Source: Alkalihalobacillus trypoxylicola
GTDB lineage: Bacteria > Bacillota > Bacilli > Bacillales > Bacillaceae_D
Reading direction: 5' to 3'
NCBI RefSeq assembly: GCF_001590785.1
Contig: NZ_LTAO01000037.1
Coordinates: forward strand, 8,800-72,799
DNA: 64,000 nt
Program-made: the position numbers and the translations under genes
Shown: positions 9,521 through 18,286 of the stretch, one piece after another
How positions within the stretch are numbered: the stretch's first letter is position 1
Layout of the letters: the number at the start of each line of letters is the position of its first letter
The notes under the pieces: generated by a model
What the model saw: the letters and a program-made list of their open reading frames with translations, nothing else
What the model was told of the DNA's origin: nothing
Databases searched by the model: none

Positions 9521-10579
9521 ATGACTACAGAGGAGCTTTTTGATGTAACGATTATTGGTGCTGGACCTGCTGGTCTATATTCAACCTTTTATAGTGGCCT
9601 AAGAGAAATGAAAACAAAAATTATAGAGTTCCAACCTAGATTAGGTGGTAAAATACATGTTTATCCTGAAAAGATGATTTGGGATGTTGGTGGACTTACC
9701 CCACTTTCTGGTGAACAGTTAATTAATCAACTAACTGCACAGGCATTAACTTTCAATCCTGAGGTCGTATTAAATGAAAAAGTCGAATCGATCTCTCGCA
9801 ATCAAGACGAAGTATTCGAATTATTAACTACTTCAGGAACTATACATTACTCTAAGACAGTTATTGTAGCTGTTGGAGGAGGAATCCTTACACCTCAAAA
9901 ATTAAACATTGAGGGTGCTGAGCGTTTTGAAATATCGAATTTAAACTATACCGTTAAATCCCTTGAACGCTTTAAGGATAAAACCATTATTATTTCAGGT
10001 GGTGGAAATTCGGCGATCGATTGGGCAAATGAACTTGAACCCATAGCTAAGCAAATTTACTTAGTTTGTCGAAAAGACCAGTTTAAAGGTCATGAAGCAC
10101 AAGTTAATCAAGTGATGAATAGTCACTGTTGTGAATGTTTGTTACAGTGCTCCATTACAAAGCTTTTAGCCGATAACAACCATGAAAGAATTAAGCAAGT
10201 AGAAGTAACCAATCTTGATTCAAATGAAGTGGAGTATTTAGACATTGATGAAGTTATTATTAATCATGGATACGAAAGAGATAGCCAATTATTAAAAAAT
10301 AGCTCTTTAGATATCGAATTAGTCGATGATTTTTATATAAAAGGAAATGCGAAAAGTCAATCCTCGATTCCTGGTTTATATGCTGCCGGTGATATTCTTA
10401 ACCATGAAGGAAAGGTTCATTTAATAGCAGGCGCTTTCCAAGATGCAGCTAACGCTGTCAATCAAGCCAAGCAATTTATCCAACCAGAAGCTACATCCTA
10501 CGGAATGGTCTCTTCTCACAATGAACTATTCAAGGAGCGAAATAAAAACCTGATTAAAGAAGCACTACAATTAAAATAA
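9521..10579 (+). CDS. FAD-dependent ferredoxin/flavodoxin-NADP reductase-type oxidoreductase
   Basis: The 352-residue protein has an FAD-binding GAGPAGLYS at residues 12-20, a second Rossmann motif GGGNSAIDWANE for NAD(P)H, and the C-terminal flavin motif GLYAAGDI. It belongs to the thioredoxin-reductase-like YumC/YcgT ferredoxin-NADP reductases. The redox-active CxxC of true thioredoxin reductase is missing at the expected position; the nearby Cys residues are clustered instead as CCECLLQC. It is divergent from a siderophore importer and behind a perfect Fur box, so it may reduce imported ferric siderophore directly or through a flavodoxin. That role is inferred from context. Confidence 0.85.
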   Translation: MTTEELFDVTIIGAGPAGLYSTFYSGLREMKTKIIEFQPRLGGKIHVYPEKMIWDVGGLTPLSGEQLINQLTAQALTFNPEVVLNEKVESISRNQDEVFELLTTSGTIHYSKTVIVAVGGGILTPQKLNIEGAERFEISNLNYTVKSLERFKDKTIIISGGGNSAIDWANELEPIAKQIYLVCRKDQFKGHEAQVNQVMNSHCCECLLQCSITKLLADNNHERIKQVEVTNLDSNEVEYLDIDEVIINHGYERDSQLLKNSSLDIELVDDFYIKGNAKSQSSIPGLYAAGDILNHEGKVHLIAGAFQDAANAVNQAKQFIQPEATSYGMVSSHNELFKERNKNLIKEALQLK

Positions 10580-10603
10580 TATAAAGTTTCCCATACATAA
10601 AAA

Positions 10604-10623
10604 AGCAGCGCTCTGGCGCTGCT
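10604..10623. terminator. Bidirectional terminator between reductase and sspE
   Basis: AGCAGCGC/GCGCTGCT perfect 8-bp stem with a TCTG loop, A-run on the left and T-run on the right, serving both convergent genes. Confidence 0.9.
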
Positions 10624-10636
10624 TTTTTTACTATTA

Positions 10637-10804
10637 TTATTGTTGGTTTTTGTTCTTTTTTTGTGCAGATTTAGCATTTTGCTGTCTTACTTCTTGCGCA
10701 TCTGTTTCACTAGCAAATTCAGTGTTGTAGCTAGATCCTTGCTCAGAAGCTTGGTTTTGCTTCTTTACTTGTTGAGCGTTTGTTTTTGATTGTTGGTTAT
10801 CCAT
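10637..10804 (-). CDS. sspE: Gamma-type small acid-soluble spore protein
   Basis: The 55-residue Gln/Asn/Lys/Ser-rich protein begins MDNQQSKTNAQQVKKQ and contains the gamma-SASP repeat motifs EFASETDAQEV and AQQVKKQNQ. It has no Cys or hydrophobic core. The ATG is preceded by GGAGGTGATT. Gamma-SASPs are forespore storage proteins degraded on germination to supply amino acids. In Bacillus sspE sits beside fabL (ygaA), as here. The gene is short for the family, with essentially one and a half repeats where B. subtilis has two long ones. Confidence 0.9.
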   Translation of the reverse strand: MDNQQSKTNAQQVKKQNQASEQGSSYNTEFASETDAQEVRQQNAKSAQKKNKNQQ

Positions 10805-10826
10805 TATTAATCACCTCCACAAAAGT

Positions 10827-10856
10827 TAACATGCCCTAGAGGTGATTTTTTATCCG
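10827..10856 (-). promoter_or_regulatory. Candidate sigma-G promoter of sspE
   Basis: On the minus strand CGGATA, 17 bases, CATGTTA. The -10 fits the forespore CATnnTA pattern and the -35 matches 4 of 6 of TGMATR. It ends 23 bases before the sspE start codon. Confidence 0.5.
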
Positions 10857-10891
10857 TTATTTCTCAGAAAAATTTTTCAAACCATTTTATT

Positions 10892-11653
<762 letters not shown>

Positions 11654-11781
11654 CTAATACACGATAAATTAAATCTGTTCCATCTTAGAGGTATCTAACT
11701 CTTCAGCTTCCTCTCTTCATTATTATATCGTATAGTTCCTTGTCGGAAAAGAAACACTAAAGAAAAACAGGAGATGACAGT

Positions 11782-11958
11782 ATGTCAGATATTAGAGATA
11801 TGACTGAATTAACTATGCTTCCTAAAACAAATTGGACCGATCAGGAGCTTCAATATTTTCATCATAGCTTTCAACAAATTACTCCCTATTTAAACCAAGA
11901 AGGTGGAGCCATTCATCGGGAGATCGTAGAAGAAATGATAAACAGAAAGAAAATCTAG
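11782..11958 (+). CDS. Small conserved-looking hypothetical protein
   Basis: A 58-residue ORF preceded by AGGAG with good spacing and rich in aromatic and acidic residues (NWTDQELQYFHHSFQQI). It is divergent from fabL. It is in the position of the small B. subtilis gene yfhS next to fabL, but I cannot confirm homology. There is no signal peptide or membrane segment, and the function is unknown. Confidence 0.6.
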   Translation: MSDIRDMTELTMLPKTNWTDQELQYFHHSFQQITPYLNQEGGAIHREIVEEMINRKKI

Positions 11959-12053
11959 TCTTACCAATATTACCTCTTCAAGTTATTCCTTTTTTTTCTA
12001 TCGATTTTTTCGTATGATGAAGGTGTGAAATTATTGAATGAGGTGGTTATGAA

Positions 12054-13019
12054 ATGAAATCATTAGTTTATAAAGAATATGGAGAACCGAGTGTACTAAC
12101 AATCGCAGAAATGCCTAAACCACAAATAAAGGAAAATGAGATTTTAGTGAAAGTGGAAGCAAGTGGAATTAACCCAGTAGATACTTATTTTAGAAAAGGG
12201 ATTAGAAAAGTAGAAAGCTTTCCTCATATTCCTCACTTTGATATGGCCGGAACTGTGATAGAATTGGGGTCTGAAGTGACTACTCATCAAATTGGTGACC
12301 GAATTTGGGCATCCAATGCTAAAGGAGCTTCTGGTGAATATGTTGCCTTAGACTCCTCAATAGCGTTTCCTTTAAATGAGCTACCTTTTACTCATGGTGC
12401 TGCGATTGCAATGCCTTTTCTTACCGCTCATTTGGCATTATTTTTTCGAGGAGAACTTAAAGAGCATGATATCGTTCTCATATATGGTGGCTCTGGTGCA
12501 GTCGGACATGCGGCTATTCAATTAGCCAAGTTAAAAGGTAGTACCGTTATAACTACTGTAAGTACAAAGGAAAAAGAGAAAATAGCTAAAGCCGCTGGGG
12601 CAGATTATGTGATTAATTATGTTCAAAGTAATGTTGAAGAAGAGATCAAGAAAATAACTAATAATCAAGGTGGTGTTTCGTTAATTTTAGACATGTCACT
12701 AAGTGAAAATATGGAAGCGGATTTAAACATGATTAAAAACGGTGGAAAGATTATTACGATAGGGTCACCTAAAAATAACACACCCCCTTTATTATGGAGA
12801 CAGCTCAATCAAAAAAACGCTGCTTTATTAGGATTGTTATTATTTACAGTACCAAAAGATGAATATATAAAAGCCGGTAAAGAAATTAGTGAATCCATCT
12901 CTGAAGGACTTATCGAAGCACATCAAATGGAAGTATTTAAGCTTGCAGAAGCGTCGACAGCCCATCAAGCTTTAGAAGCACATCAAATTCTTGGCCGAGC
13001 CATCCTGGTTCATTCTTAA
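12054..13019 (+). CDS. Zinc-independent MDR-family NADPH:quinone-type oxidoreductase
   Basis: The 321-residue medium-chain dehydrogenase/reductase has an N-terminal GroES-like domain (VKVEASGINPVDTYFRKG) and a Rossmann domain with IYGGSGAVGHAAIQLAK (about residues 143-159). The zinc-ligand Cys residues of alcohol dehydrogenases are absent, which places it in the quinone oxidoreductase/enone reductase branch. The ATG lies 7 bases after GAGGTGG. Likely a cytoplasmic NADPH-dependent reductase of quinones or reactive carbonyls; the substrate is unknown. Confidence 0.85.
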   Translation: MKSLVYKEYGEPSVLTIAEMPKPQIKENEILVKVEASGINPVDTYFRKGIRKVESFPHIPHFDMAGTVIELGSEVTTHQIGDRIWASNAKGASGEYVALDSSIAFPLNELPFTHGAAIAMPFLTAHLALFFRGELKEHDIVLIYGGSGAVGHAAIQLAKLKGSTVITTVSTKEKEKIAKAAGADYVINYVQSNVEEEIKKITNNQGGVSLILDMSLSENMEADLNMIKNGGKIITIGSPKNNTPPLLWRQLNQKNAALLGLLLFTVPKDEYIKAGKEISESISEGLIEAHQMEVFKLAEASTAHQALEAHQILGRAILVHS

Positions 13020-13094
13020 AATCCATTAATTTTCTCTCATACACTCCTTCTATCTGGATAACCTAAAAAAAGGTCCATGGAAGGAGTGTTAATT

Positions 13095-13430
13095 TTGGAA
13101 AAGCAAAAGTATTACATTAATTTAAACCCTATAAGTATGGATACAATAAGTCCGACAAAAGTTGATGATGGTCAATTAATCGAATATGAAATTGAAGCTA
13201 CCGAAACGGAAAAAAGTGACTTAGAAAATCTCTTACATGAAGTTCAATCTCATGATGTAGAACTAGGGAATTTATTTAGTTTTAAACATTTCGATACGTT
13301 TAAAAGCGACCTCGATCAATCAGAATATCAAAATGGTTTAGACGATATTTATGAAGCTATATACAGACTGGGGACTGCAGAAACCAAAAGAAAGCTCGAA
13401 GAAATTCATTTAGTCAATGATGACTTATAA
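13095..13430 (+). CDS. Hypothetical protein, acidic, Bacillaceae type
   Basis: A 111-residue acidic protein (many Glu and Asp, for example EIEATETEKSDLENLLHEVQ) without membrane segments. AAGGAGTG lies 6 bases before a TTG at 13095, which I prefer to the ATG at 13077 because that ATG sits on the Shine-Dalgarno itself. I do not recognise the family. The sequence looks like a small helical cytoplasmic protein. It ends at a convergent junction occupied by repeat copy 1. Confidence 0.65.
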   Translation: MEKQKYYINLNPISMDTISPTKVDDGQLIEYEIEATETEKSDLENLLHEVQSHDVELGNLFSFKHFDTFKSDLDQSEYQNGLDDIYEAIYRLGTAETKRKLEEIHLVNDDL

Positions 13431-13469
13431 GGCTGTGACCATGCTCATTAATCATATATGACACACATG

Positions 13470-13720
13470 TTAGGTGACCGGCTGTTCGCTCCACCAAGAC
13501 ACTTCACGTTGGGGTGTCGCCGAAAAAACTTTTTTTAGAAATTGGATTTCGGCATGGCAACTTTCTCCCACTGAAGTCTCCGTGTCTTGTGTCCACTAAT
13601 TTCCGTCTTTTATAGAGAAACGTTCAAAAGAACCCTTCTTAAAAAGGAGGGTTCTTACTCAATATTTGTGTTTGCATCCAGTATTTCAAGTTTCGCTATA
13701 TGTGATCATTTAAAACAGGT
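13470..13720 (+). repeat. Dispersed repeat family 1, copy 1
   Basis: About 250 bp shared with 29667-29920 (blocks GCTGTTCGCTCC, GGATTTCGGCATGGC, GGAGGGTTC, TTTGCATCC, ATTTCAAGTTT) and in its right half with 56037-56171. It contains the hairpin AGAACCCTtCTT...GGAGGGTTCT, which could act as a terminator. It fills the convergent gap between two genes. No ORF of substance is present. Confidence 0.75.
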
Positions 13721-13741
13721 ATTATCCCATCTTTCACTAAT

Positions 13742-14491
13742 CTAAAAATGACTGTAGGATTGTCCACCATCAACATTCAAAGTCGCTCCAACTACCCAGC
13801 TTGCTTTCTCTGAACTTAAAAATAAGACCACTTGACTGACTTCTTCAGGTGTACCAAACCTACCAGCCGGTATTTCCTTTTTAACAAAATCTTTCATCTT
13901 CTCTGGATTTTCATCTATACGCTTTTGCCAATTTCCAGTAGGATGAAGAATGGAGCCAGGTGCTACTCCATTAACCCGAATTCCAAATGGGATGACTTCA
14001 TCTGCCAATGCTTTTGTAAAGCTAATCATGGCAGCTTTGGCATTGTTATAGGTGGGCTTCCCTCCCGATTCCCTTCCAAAAATAGAAGAAATGTTAATAA
14101 TACTACCTTGGCCGGTCTTTTTCATGACAGGAAGAACTAATTGACTCATATGCACCGCTGAGAAATAATTAAGCTGAAAGGCGTCCTCAAACAACTGAAG
14201 AGATGTTTCTTCAATGCTAGCTCCATTACTACCACCAACATTATTAACTAAAATATGAATAGCACGGTATTTATCTAGTATTTCCTTCATGACACGATTA
14301 CGTTCCTTAGTAATAGATAGATCACCCTTTACAAAAGTAATCGTTTCAAACTCATCTAGCCAGCTTGGATTTTCTCTAGCAACAATAATGACATTTGCTC
14401 CTTCATTAGCAAAAGCCTTACTAATAGAAGCTCCTATACCTTTTGAGCCTCCTGTTACAATTACATTTTTATTGGTCAAATGTAAATTCAT
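13742..14491 (-). CDS. SDR-family oxidoreductase
   Basis: The 249-residue classical short-chain dehydrogenase has the cofactor motif TGGSKGIG (residues 13-20), NNVGG, the Ser at SSIFG and the active-site Tyr148-X3-Lys152 (YNNAK). The C-terminal WVVGATLNVDGGQ is typical of FabG-like SDRs. It follows mutY by 6 bases on the same strand, so it is probably cotranscribed. The substrate cannot be inferred. Confidence 0.85.
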   Translation of the reverse strand: MNLHLTNKNVIVTGGSKGIGASISKAFANEGANVIIVARENPSWLDEFETITFVKGDLSITKERNRVMKEILDKYRAIHILVNNVGGSNGASIEETSLQLFEDAFQLNYFSAVHMSQLVLPVMKKTGQGSIINISSIFGRESGGKPTYNNAKAAMISFTKALADEVIPFGIRVNGVAPGSILHPTGNWQKRIDENPEKMKDFVKKEIPAGRFGTPEEVSQVVLFLSSEKASWVVGATLNVDGGQSYSHF

Positions 14492-14497
14492 TGGATT

Positions 14498-15586
14498 CTA
14501 TCCTTTCATTAATTGATTTGATATAATCTTTTGAAATGAAACAGGAAATGCATACCTCTCAATATCCTTTTCTGATACCCAAATTTGATTTTGCCTTAAT
14601 TTCATTTGGTCAGAAATCTTAGCTTGATATACATGTATTTCCCATTTAAGGTGAGAAAAAACATGATCTATAACATCAATAGGACCCTCAAATGAGGAAA
14701 GCTCCGTCTCTAAAAAACTTTCTACTTCTTTTCGTACTAGGTCAACTTCGTTTTCTAGAGTGCTTGTCTCAAGATACGGAAATTGCCAAAGACCAGCAAG
14801 CAAGCCTTTTTCAGGGCGTTTTTCAATGATTAATTCAGATTGATCATTCCAAACCATAAGAACATTCATTTTTTTAATCTTTTGTGATTTCTTTTTTGTT
14901 TTTACAGGGAGCTGACTTTGCTTTCCTCTTTCATAAGCACGACAATGCTCTCTTACCGGACATAGCAAGCATCCTGGTGATGTTGGTGTACAAACCAAGG
15001 CTCCAAGCTCCATTAGACCTTGATTAAAAGATGAAGGATCTGCTTGAGGAATTAATTCATAAAGAGCATCCTCAAATATTTTTCTTGTTTTCGGCTTAGC
15101 AATATCCTCCTCTATGTCTAATGCTCTTGATAACACTCGCATTACATTTCCATCAACCGCAGGCTCCACTTTACCAAAGGCAATACTAAGGATGGCTCCA
15201 GCTGTATAAGGTCCAACACCTTTTAATTGTGAAATCTCCCCTCTTGTCTCTGGTACTTGTCCTTGATAGTTCTCCACTACTTCTCTGACCGCACTTTGTA
15301 AATTGCGTACTCTAGAATAATAGCCTAGCCCTTCCCAAGCTTTTAAAATTTGCTCTTCATTCGCATAAGCGAGATCTTCTAACTTCGGAAATTCCCTCAT
15401 AAAATTCGTGTAATAAGGAATAACTGTATCGACTCTTGTCTGCTGTAGCATAATTTCAGACACCCAAACTCGATAAGGATCTTTATTTTCTCTCCATGGT
15501 AGTTCTCTCTGATTTTCAATAAACCAAGTAACTAAATCCTTTTGAAAAGCATTCGTATTAAATTCTTTTAATATCGCTTCTTTCAT
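14498..15586 (-). CDS. mutY: A/G-specific adenine DNA glycosylase
   Basis: The 362-residue protein removes adenine mispaired with 8-oxoguanine. From the ATG at 15586 the catalytic residues are Glu44 (SEIMLQQT) and Asp145 (PAVDGNVMR) after the helix-hairpin-helix LKGVGPYTAGA. The iron-sulfur loop is Cys199-X6-Cys206-X2-Cys209-X5-Cys215. A C-terminal NUDIX-like domain for 8-oxoG recognition follows from about residue 230. I chose this start because AAGGAG stands 7 bases upstream; an in-frame extension of 17 codons would run into the preceding gene. The mutY-yfhP order follows Bacillus. Confidence 0.95.
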   Translation of the reverse strand: MKEAILKEFNTNAFQKDLVTWFIENQRELPWRENKDPYRVWVSEIMLQQTRVDTVIPYYTNFMREFPKLEDLAYANEEQILKAWEGLGYYSRVRNLQSAVREVVENYQGQVPETRGEISQLKGVGPYTAGAILSIAFGKVEPAVDGNVMRVLSRALDIEEDIAKPKTRKIFEDALYELIPQADPSSFNQGLMELGALVCTPTSPGCLLCPVREHCRAYERGKQSQLPVKTKKKSQKIKKMNVLMVWNDQSELIIEKRPEKGLLAGLWQFPYLETSTLENEVDLVRKEVESFLETELSSFEGPIDVIDHVFSHLKWEIHVYQAKISDQMKLRQNQIWVSEKDIERYAFPVSFQKIISNQLMKG

Positions 15587-15590
15587 TTTT

Positions 15591-15899
15591 TTACTCCTTA
15601 CGTTCAAAGGCCCAGCAATGAATTTTTTTACTTCCACCCTCTATAAACGGTATAATACTTTTGAAAATAGGCTCTGATTCAGATTGTCTAGTCTTTTTTA
15701 TTTCTAAATACTTTTCATAAGACGGCACTTTAAACATTTCTACATACAAGCTTCCTTGCTCGATTGATTGAAACCACTCGTAATCATTTCCTCCAGATTG
15801 GATAACCTTACTTTTCACTTCTGGCATCCACTTTTCATATTCTAACTTACATTCTTCTTTAATTTTATACTCCATAAAAACTTGTAAAAAATTTTTCAC
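15591..15899 (-). CDS. Hypothetical protein, possible dimeric alpha/beta-barrel
   Basis: A 102-residue protein 4 bases upstream of mutY on the same strand. The sequence alternates charged helices with strands (EYKIKEECKLEYEKWM, SLYVEMFKVPSYEKYLEIKK), which hints at an ABM/NIPSNAP-like ferredoxin fold, but I do not recognise a named family. The likely start is a GTG at 15899, 10 bases after AAGGAG; an ATG at 15926 precedes that Shine-Dalgarno. It is probably cotranscribed with mutY. Confidence 0.6.
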   Translation of the reverse strand: MKNFLQVFMEYKIKEECKLEYEKWMPEVKSKVIQSGGNDYEWFQSIEQGSLYVEMFKVPSYEKYLEIKKTRQSESEPIFKSIIPFIEGGSKKIHCWAFERKE

Positions 15900-16140
15900 T
15901 TTTAGTAAACTCCTTTTTAAATTCATTAAATCAGGGTATAAATAAAATAAATCCTAAATCAATGTTTCATAAGCAATTACTTATTTCTGTTATGTGTGTC
16001 ATTTCATTTATATGAAATTGAAGAGCTTTCCCTAATCAATTTCGACTATAGCCATAACTCAATAGTTTTGGTATGATTGGAAAATCCTTTATGATAAAGA
16101 ATAAAAAAATCAAAGTATTCACCAAGAAGGAGGCATCCAA

Positions 16141-17121
16141 ATGGATACTGGAACACATGTAGTAATGGGATTTGCCCTTGGTGGATTAGCAATGGTTGAC
16201 CCAGTTGTCGCCACTGACCCTCTTATGCAAACAACCGTGCTCGCTGCCACATTAATTGGTTCTCAAGCACCTGACTTTGATACAATATTGAAATTAAGAA
16301 ATAATGCCGTTTATATCCGAAATCATCGTGGTATTACCCATTCTATTCCTGCCATACTTTTTTGGCCGATTCTTATAACAGGAGCCATTTCCATCTTTGT
16401 ACCAGCAGTAGCATGGCAAACTATATTACTTTGGTCCTTTATTGCCGTATTTTTTCACGTCTTTGTTGATATTTTTAACGCTTATGGAACACAGGCTTTA
16501 CGCCCTTTTTCCAAAAAATGGGTAGCATTAGGTGTCATAAATACATTTGATCCTTATATCTTTTTTACTCATTTAGGGGCTGTAATCATGTGGGTATTAG
16601 GTAGTCCACCGGTCATAACCTTTGTAGGATTATATTCAGTAATGCTCCTCTATTATATTTGGCGAGTGTTAGAAAAAAGAAAAGTCGTTCTTCATGCTCG
16701 AGCTCTTCACCCTGAAGCTACTCATGTGTTTGTATCTCCATCACTTCGATGGTATCAATGGCACCTGGTTATTCGAACAAAGGAAATGTTATATGTTGCT
16801 GAATCAATTCATAATGAAATCAATTACTTTGAAAGCTATCCATTCGAACCGATTCCAAATACAACAATTATGAATGCTGCGAGAAAAGATGATAATTTAT
16901 CAGCCTTTCTTTCTTTTTCTCCAACCTATCGTTGGGAAATCGAAGAGCTTGATCATTATACGGAAGTTCGGTTTATTGATTTACGCTACCGCAGTAAAGG
17001 TCATTATCCTTTCGTAGCCATCGTTCAATTAGATGCTAGGTTATCGATTAAAAATTCTTATACTGGATGGATTTTCAATGAGGATAAGCTAAAAAAGAAA
17101 CTAGATATTCTTCCCGATTAA
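16141..17121 (+). CDS. yfhP: YdjM-family membrane metal-dependent hydrolase, YfhP-like
   Basis: The 326-residue protein has an N-terminal four-helix membrane region and the YdjM/LexA-binding family signature: His6 (GTHVVMG), SQAPDFDTI, and NHRGITHSIPA (near residues 62-72). The motif of His and Asp residues suggests metal binding. The C-terminal 130 residues are soluble. B. subtilis YfhP has been described as affecting expression of neighbouring genes, but its biochemical activity is unsettled. AAGGAGG stands 7 bases before the ATG. Confidence 0.85.
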   Translation: MDTGTHVVMGFALGGLAMVDPVVATDPLMQTTVLAATLIGSQAPDFDTILKLRNNAVYIRNHRGITHSIPAILFWPILITGAISIFVPAVAWQTILLWSFIAVFFHVFVDIFNAYGTQALRPFSKKWVALGVINTFDPYIFFTHLGAVIMWVLGSPPVITFVGLYSVMLLYYIWRVLEKRKVVLHARALHPEATHVFVSPSLRWYQWHLVIRTKEMLYVAESIHNEINYFESYPFEPIPNTTIMNAARKDDNLSAFLSFSPTYRWEIEELDHYTEVRFIDLRYRSKGHYPFVAIVQLDARLSIKNSYTGWIFNEDKLKKKLDILPD

Positions 17122-17130
17122 AAAACAATC

Positions 17131-17206
17131 AGACTGCAGTCTAATCCTTTTAAGTATTGAACGAGCTAAATCATTCGTTCAAAGCTAAGGACGAAGACTA
17201 CAGTCT
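17131..17206. terminator. Long bidirectional terminator between yfhP and yfhJ
   Basis: AGACTGCAGTCT pairs with AGACTACAGTCT (11 of 12), with CCTT/AAGG and an inner TTGAACGA/TCGTTCAA stem, followed by TTTTT. It separates two convergent genes. Confidence 0.8.
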
Positions 17207-17208
17207 TT

Positions 17209-17466
17209 TTATTGTTCAGTTTGGTTTAAGTGAGAAAATTTTTCTTTTTCCGGTTGATAACGATGAAGAAAGGGGCCATATTGTTCTATCCATTTGAGCA
17301 CAATTTGTTCGGTCAATTCTTGTCCCTTATATGTTCTCCCCGCTTTTGCACGAGTCGATTCAAAATCCTCCCAAAGATTCTCTACCCATGTTCGAGCTTG
17401 ATTATAGCTTAATTCTGCGTTTTTGTTCATTAGTTTTTCAGTTAATGCATCAAACATATTTTCCAT
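17209..17466 (-). CDS. yfhJ: YfhJ family protein (WVELL-type)
   Basis: The 85-residue protein contains YNQARTWVENLWEDFESTRAKAGR, the signature region of the Bacillaceae YfhJ family. GGAGGT stands 7 bases before the ATG giving MENMFDAL; two earlier in-frame ATG codons overlap or adjoin that Shine-Dalgarno. Short, helical, cytoplasmic, of unknown function. The gene is divergent from sspK, as is typical in Bacillus. Confidence 0.8.
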   Translation of the reverse strand: MENMFDALTEKLMNKNAELSYNQARTWVENLWEDFESTRAKAGRTYKGQELTEQIVLKWIEQYGPFLHRYQPEKEKFSHLNQTEQ

Positions 17467-17496
17467 TATCATTACCTCCATTTACAAAATGTTACG

Positions 17497-17527
17497 CTAA
17501 TAAATTGACTAAATTTTTCTTATACTA
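17497..17527 (+). promoter_or_regulatory. Candidate sigma-G promoter of sspK
   Basis: CTAATA, 18 bases, TATACTA, which resembles the forespore consensus TGMATR-N17/18-CATnnTA (4 of 6 and 6 of 7 to CATACTA). It lies 31 bases ahead of the sspK start. Confidence 0.4.
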
Positions 17528-17558
17528 TGAACAGAGCTTCGAGAAAGGAGTCTCACCG

Positions 17559-17711
17559 ATGCGCAATAAAGCAAAAGGCTTTCCTCAACACATTAAGTTT
17601 TCCGGTTCAACATTGGAGAAGGATTTACATTCCTCTAAACGAGCTGATGGTTCAATCAATACTCAACCTAGAGAAAGAATGCATTCTGCTAATCAATCGA
17701 AAAACCGTTAA
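17559..17711 (+). CDS. sspK: Small acid-soluble spore protein K
   Basis: The 50-residue protein begins MRNKAKGFPQH and contains SKRADGSINTQPRERM, the diagnostic core of SspK. AAGGAG lies upstream with normal spacing. SspK is a minor forespore SASP. The gene is followed 22 bases later by a YpzG-like small gene, so the two are probably cotranscribed during sporulation. Confidence 0.9.
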   Translation: MRNKAKGFPQHIKFSGSTLEKDLHSSKRADGSINTQPRERMHSANQSKNR

Positions 17712-17733
17712 CGTGGATAGGAGGACTTTTACT

Positions 17734-17883
17734 ATGGGTAAGGAGAAAAATATAAAGCACTATCAAGATCCATTTCAATCACCAAGAGCAAACCCTAAGC
17801 ATGCATTCCAACAAGTCAACGGCGAGACTCAGCAAAGTTACCATAATTATGTTCTTGCTATTGAAACAAGAAAGCGTTCATAA
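17734..17883 (+). CDS. YpzG-like small protein
   Basis: The 49-residue basic protein contains DPFQSPRANPKHAFQQVNGET, the conserved core of the YpzG family. AGGAGG precedes the ATG. The family occurs in spore-forming Bacilli and is uncharacterised. Its position behind sspK suggests a sporulation context, which is an inference. Confidence 0.75.
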   Translation: MGKEKNIKHYQDPFQSPRANPKHAFQQVNGETQQSYHNYVLAIETRKRS

Positions 17884-17915
17884 ACATTATGGCCTAGCAC
17901 AAGCTCTGTTTTTTT

Positions 17916-17941
17916 AGAAGACATATTGATATATGTCTTCT
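17916..17941. terminator. Bidirectional terminator, sspK-ypzG / yfhH
   Basis: Perfect 11-bp stem AGAAGACATAT/ATATGTCTTCT with a TGAT loop and T-rich flanks on both strands. Confidence 0.9.
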
Positions 17942-17954
17942 TTTCTTATATAAG

Positions 17955-18269
17955 TTAATTGTCTAAAACAAGCATTGAAATAGGTACTGCATCTAAGTGA
18001 GACTCACTATTTCGATAGCCCCAAGCAAAATGTCCATTTAAATATGAAATTAAAAAGGTCGATTCTCCATCCGTCATTTGATAGGTACGCCCAGGTTCAA
18101 AATCACTTGGTTTTAGTAAATAAGCTTTTGCCATAATCACTTTTCGTTCATAAACTGCAAATTCATTCATCATACCAAGCTGTTCTGCTTTTTTAGCTTT
18201 TTCATTCCATTCTCGTATCATGATATGAAGCTCATACTCGTTCATTTGACTAAATCGTTTCTCTTCCAT
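17955..18269 (-). CDS. yfhH: YfhH family protein
   Basis: The 104-residue protein has RFSQMNEYELHIMIREWNEKAKKAEQ and GRTYQMT..GESTFLI..YLNGHFAWGYR, the features of the Bacillus YfhH family (SH3-like C-terminal half). GGAGG stands 5 bases before the ATG at 18269, which I prefer to the GTG at 18281. It lies 17 bases after recX on the same strand, so it is probably in one transcript with it. The function is unknown. Confidence 0.85.
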   Translation of the reverse strand: MEEKRFSQMNEYELHIMIREWNEKAKKAEQLGMMNEFAVYERKVIMAKAYLLKPSDFEPGRTYQMTDGESTFLISYLNGHFAWGYRNSESHLDAVPISMLVLDN

Positions 18270-18286
18270 CTTTTCCTCCACCGCAT

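Noticed and set aside
17527..17711. Longer plus-strand ORFs overlapping sspK and the YpzG-like gene
   Set aside because: The correct starts are the RBS-preceded ATG codons at 17559 and 17734, which give recognisable families.
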